A stretch of 6,032 nucleotides of DNA from Gammaproteobacteria bacterium. Its GTDB lineage: Bacteria > Pseudomonadota > Gammaproteobacteria > HK1. Shown one piece after another: positions 4,922 to 6,032 of the stretch. How positions within the stretch are numbered: position 1 is the first letter of the stretch; every line of letters begins with the position of its first letter. Under the pieces are notes generated by a model that was not told the DNA's origin, did no database searches, and saw nothing but the letters and a program-made list of their open reading frames with translations. The position numbers and the translations under genes are program-made. Location of the stretch: contig JAGRHX010001173.1 in assembly GCA_020444775.1 (NCBI GenBank), forward strand, positions 1 through 6,032. The letters run 5' to 3'.

Positions 4922-5608
4922 GTGACAAGCAACGGCCTGGCCGCATCAGTTCGACACGATACCTGGACCCTGCGCATGACCGATCCGCGAACACACCTGG
5001 ACGGCCTGTGCCGCGACGACCCGCCACTGGCCGCGCTTATCGAGCGGGTCGGCCCGTACCAGCCGGTCTCGCGCGCCACCCGCACCGTATTCCAGTGCCT
5101 GCTGCGCTCGGTGGTCTCCCAGCAACTCTCCACCAAGGCCGCGGCCAGCATCCATGACCGTGTCAAACGACTGTTCCCGCAGGCCCGTCCAAGCCCGGCA
5201 AGACTGCTGGAGCTCGACGATCAGCGCCTGCGCGACGCCGGACTGTCCGGTGCCAAGATCCGCACGCTGCGGGATCTGGCGAGCAAGACACTGGACGGCA
5301 GCATCCCACCCCGAAGGATCCTGGACGGGCTCGACGACGAGGCGATCATCGAGTCTCTGACCCGGGTCCATGGCATCGGTCGCTGGAGCGCGCAGATGCT
5401 GCTGATCAACCAGCTGCAACGCCCTGACGTGTTGCCCGCCAGCGATCTGGGGATCCGCCGCGGCTTCATGCTGCATCGTGGCGACCCAGCGCTGCCACCG
5501 GTTGCCGAGCTGCTCGCTCACGGCGATCGCTGGCGGCCGTATCGAACCATCGCAAGCTGGTATCTTTGGCGCGCCCTCGAGCTGGACTGGCCGGGGCCAC
5601 GGTCATGA
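4922..5608 (+). CDS. alkA: AlkA-type DNA-3-methyladenine glycosylase (HhH-GPD superfamily)
   Basis: A 228-aa helix-hairpin-helix base excision glycosylase expected to remove 3-methyladenine and related alkylated bases from DNA. The first helical part carries the typical LLRSVVSQQLSTKAAASI (60-77). The hairpin is LTRVHGIGRWSAQMLL (146-161). The catalytic aspartate is D175 in LPASDLGIRRG. The hairpin has W155 where bifunctional EndoIII-type enzymes have their lysine, so this is a monofunctional glycosylase without beta-lyase activity. E. coli AlkA is longer (282 aa) because of an extra N-terminal domain; this protein is the compact form, like yeast-type Mag1 enzymes. It starts with GTG at 4922 (GAGGA 7 nt upstream) or possibly with ATG at 4976. 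Its stop overlaps an ATG (ATGA, 5605-5608), and the aminotransferase gene begins 19 nt later, so the two are probably one operon. Confidence 0.93.
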   Translation: MTSNGLAASVRHDTWTLRMTDPRTHLDGLCRDDPPLAALIERVGPYQPVSRATRTVFQCLLRSVVSQQLSTKAAASIHDRVKRLFPQARPSPARLLELDDQRLRDAGLSGAKIRTLRDLASKTLDGSIPPRRILDGLDDEAIIESLTRVHGIGRWSAQMLLINQLQRPDVLPASDLGIRRGFMLHRGDPALPPVAELLAHGDRWRPYRTIASWYLWRALELDWPGPRS

Positions 5609-5631
5609 ACGAACACGGGAGTCCGCCATGA
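5605..5631 (+). other. Eight-codon mini-ORF linking alkA to the next gene
   Basis: The ATG at 5605 overlaps the alkA stop (ATGA) and opens a frame reading MNEHGSPP. Its own stop, TGA at 5629-5631, overlaps the next gene's ATG at 5628 in the same ATGA manner. It could pass ribosomes from one gene to the next, but it has no ribosome-binding site of its own and may be chance. Confidence 0.25.
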
Positions 5632-6032
5632 ACGACCAGCATCGACCCGGGTCGACCGGCTCCGGCACGCACGACCTCCGGGCACCCATCCCCAGCCAGC
5701 GACACCGCTTCAGTCTGCCCCGCGAGGTGGTCTATCTGAACTGTGCGTACATGTCGCCGCTGATGGACAGCGTGGTCGCCGCCGGCGAGCAAGGCATCGA
5801 GCGCAAGCGCCGGCCCTGGCTGCTGCAGCCCGACGATTTCTTCGGCGAATCGAATCAGGCCCGCGAGCTGTTCGCCCGGCTGGTCGGCAGCCGGGCGCGC
5901 AACATCGCCATCGTGCCGGCGGCCAGCTACGGTATCGCGGTCGCGGCGCGCAACCTGCCGGTCACCGCGGGCAGCACGATCCTGACCCTGGCCGACCAGT
6001 TTCCGTCCAACGTGTATGCCTGGCGCACGCTG
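5628..6032 (+). CDS. Class V aminotransferase-fold PLP enzyme, N-terminal part
   Basis: The first 135 codons are in the window and the gene runs off the right edge. The ATG at 5628 has GGGAG (5617-5621) 6 nt upstream. After a poorly conserved, probably flexible tail of about 30 residues rich in Gly, Ser, His and Pro, the sequence follows the fold-type I, class V pattern. VVYLNCAYMSPL (34-45) forms the entry to the substrate pocket. A helical stretch at about 47-60 is followed by RELFARLVGS (79-88). IVPAASYGIAVAAR (95-108) includes the loop (S100-Y101-G102) that contacts the cofactor phosphate. DQFPSNVYAWRTL (123-135) resembles the substrate-binding segment of SufS/kynureninase relatives. The PLP-binding lysine lies beyond the window, so activity and substrate cannot be judged. 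Closest general description: the cysteine desulfurase / isopenicillin N epimerase-like group. It is probably co-transcribed with alkA. Confidence 0.88.
   Translation, partial: MNDQHRPGSTGSGTHDLRAPIPSQRHRFSLPREVVYLNCAYMSPLMDSVVAAGEQGIERKRRPWLLQPDDFFGESNQARELFARLVGSRARNIAIVPAASYGIAVAARNLPVTAGSTILTLADQFPSNVYAWRTL

Noticed and set aside
5466..5792. 108-aa minus-strand open frame at the glycosylase/aminotransferase junction
   Set aside because: It lies across two plus-strand genes that have recognisable family motifs. It has no convincing start site or known motif.

Overview
The window is ordinary-looking chromosomal DNA from a GC-rich proteobacterium. It carries seven protein genes, the last cut by the right edge. 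The order engB, small cytochrome c, diheme cytochrome c4, dsbA is, from general knowledge, the arrangement of the Pseudomonas aeruginosa engB-cc4-dsbA region, so a gammaproteobacterium is likely. The wording of DsbA and c4 would suit a Chromatiales/Ectothiorhodospiraceae-type lineage, but that is a guess. I see no RNA gene, insertion sequence, phage gene or CRISPR array.

Layout from left to right. Positions 1-206 are non-coding and locally AT-rich. They hold a perfect 10-bp inverted repeat next to a TTGACA-type promoter that points left, out of the window. engB (minus strand, 207-863) encodes a ribosome-assembly GTPase. A 436-bp divergent gap (864-1299) full of short tandem duplications separates it from a plus-strand series: a secreted monoheme cytochrome c (1300-1653), diheme cytochrome c4 (1765-2382), and after a 379-bp gap the disulfide oxidase dsbA (2762-3421). 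dsbA converges on acuI/yhdH (minus strand, 3660-4655), a cysteine-free MDR oxidoreductase. acuI in turn diverges from an AlkA-type DNA glycosylase (4922-5608), which is closely followed by a class V aminotransferase (5628 to beyond 6032).

How the genes work together. The two cytochromes and DsbA all act in the periplasm. c4 proteins carry electrons to terminal oxidases. DsbA oxidises cysteine pairs, including those of CXXCH haem sites before haem attachment, so the neighbourhood makes functional sense. The other genes are housekeeping or metabolic: 50S subunit assembly, acrylyl-CoA reduction, alkylation repair and PLP chemistry.

I did not find a new defence or mobile system. The most distinctive signal is a set of tandem duplications, mostly 12-19 bp and two copies each, that fall in the gaps between genes. 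Also notable are the close paralogy of the monoheme cytochrome to the first half of c4, and the inverted repeat at 41-67.
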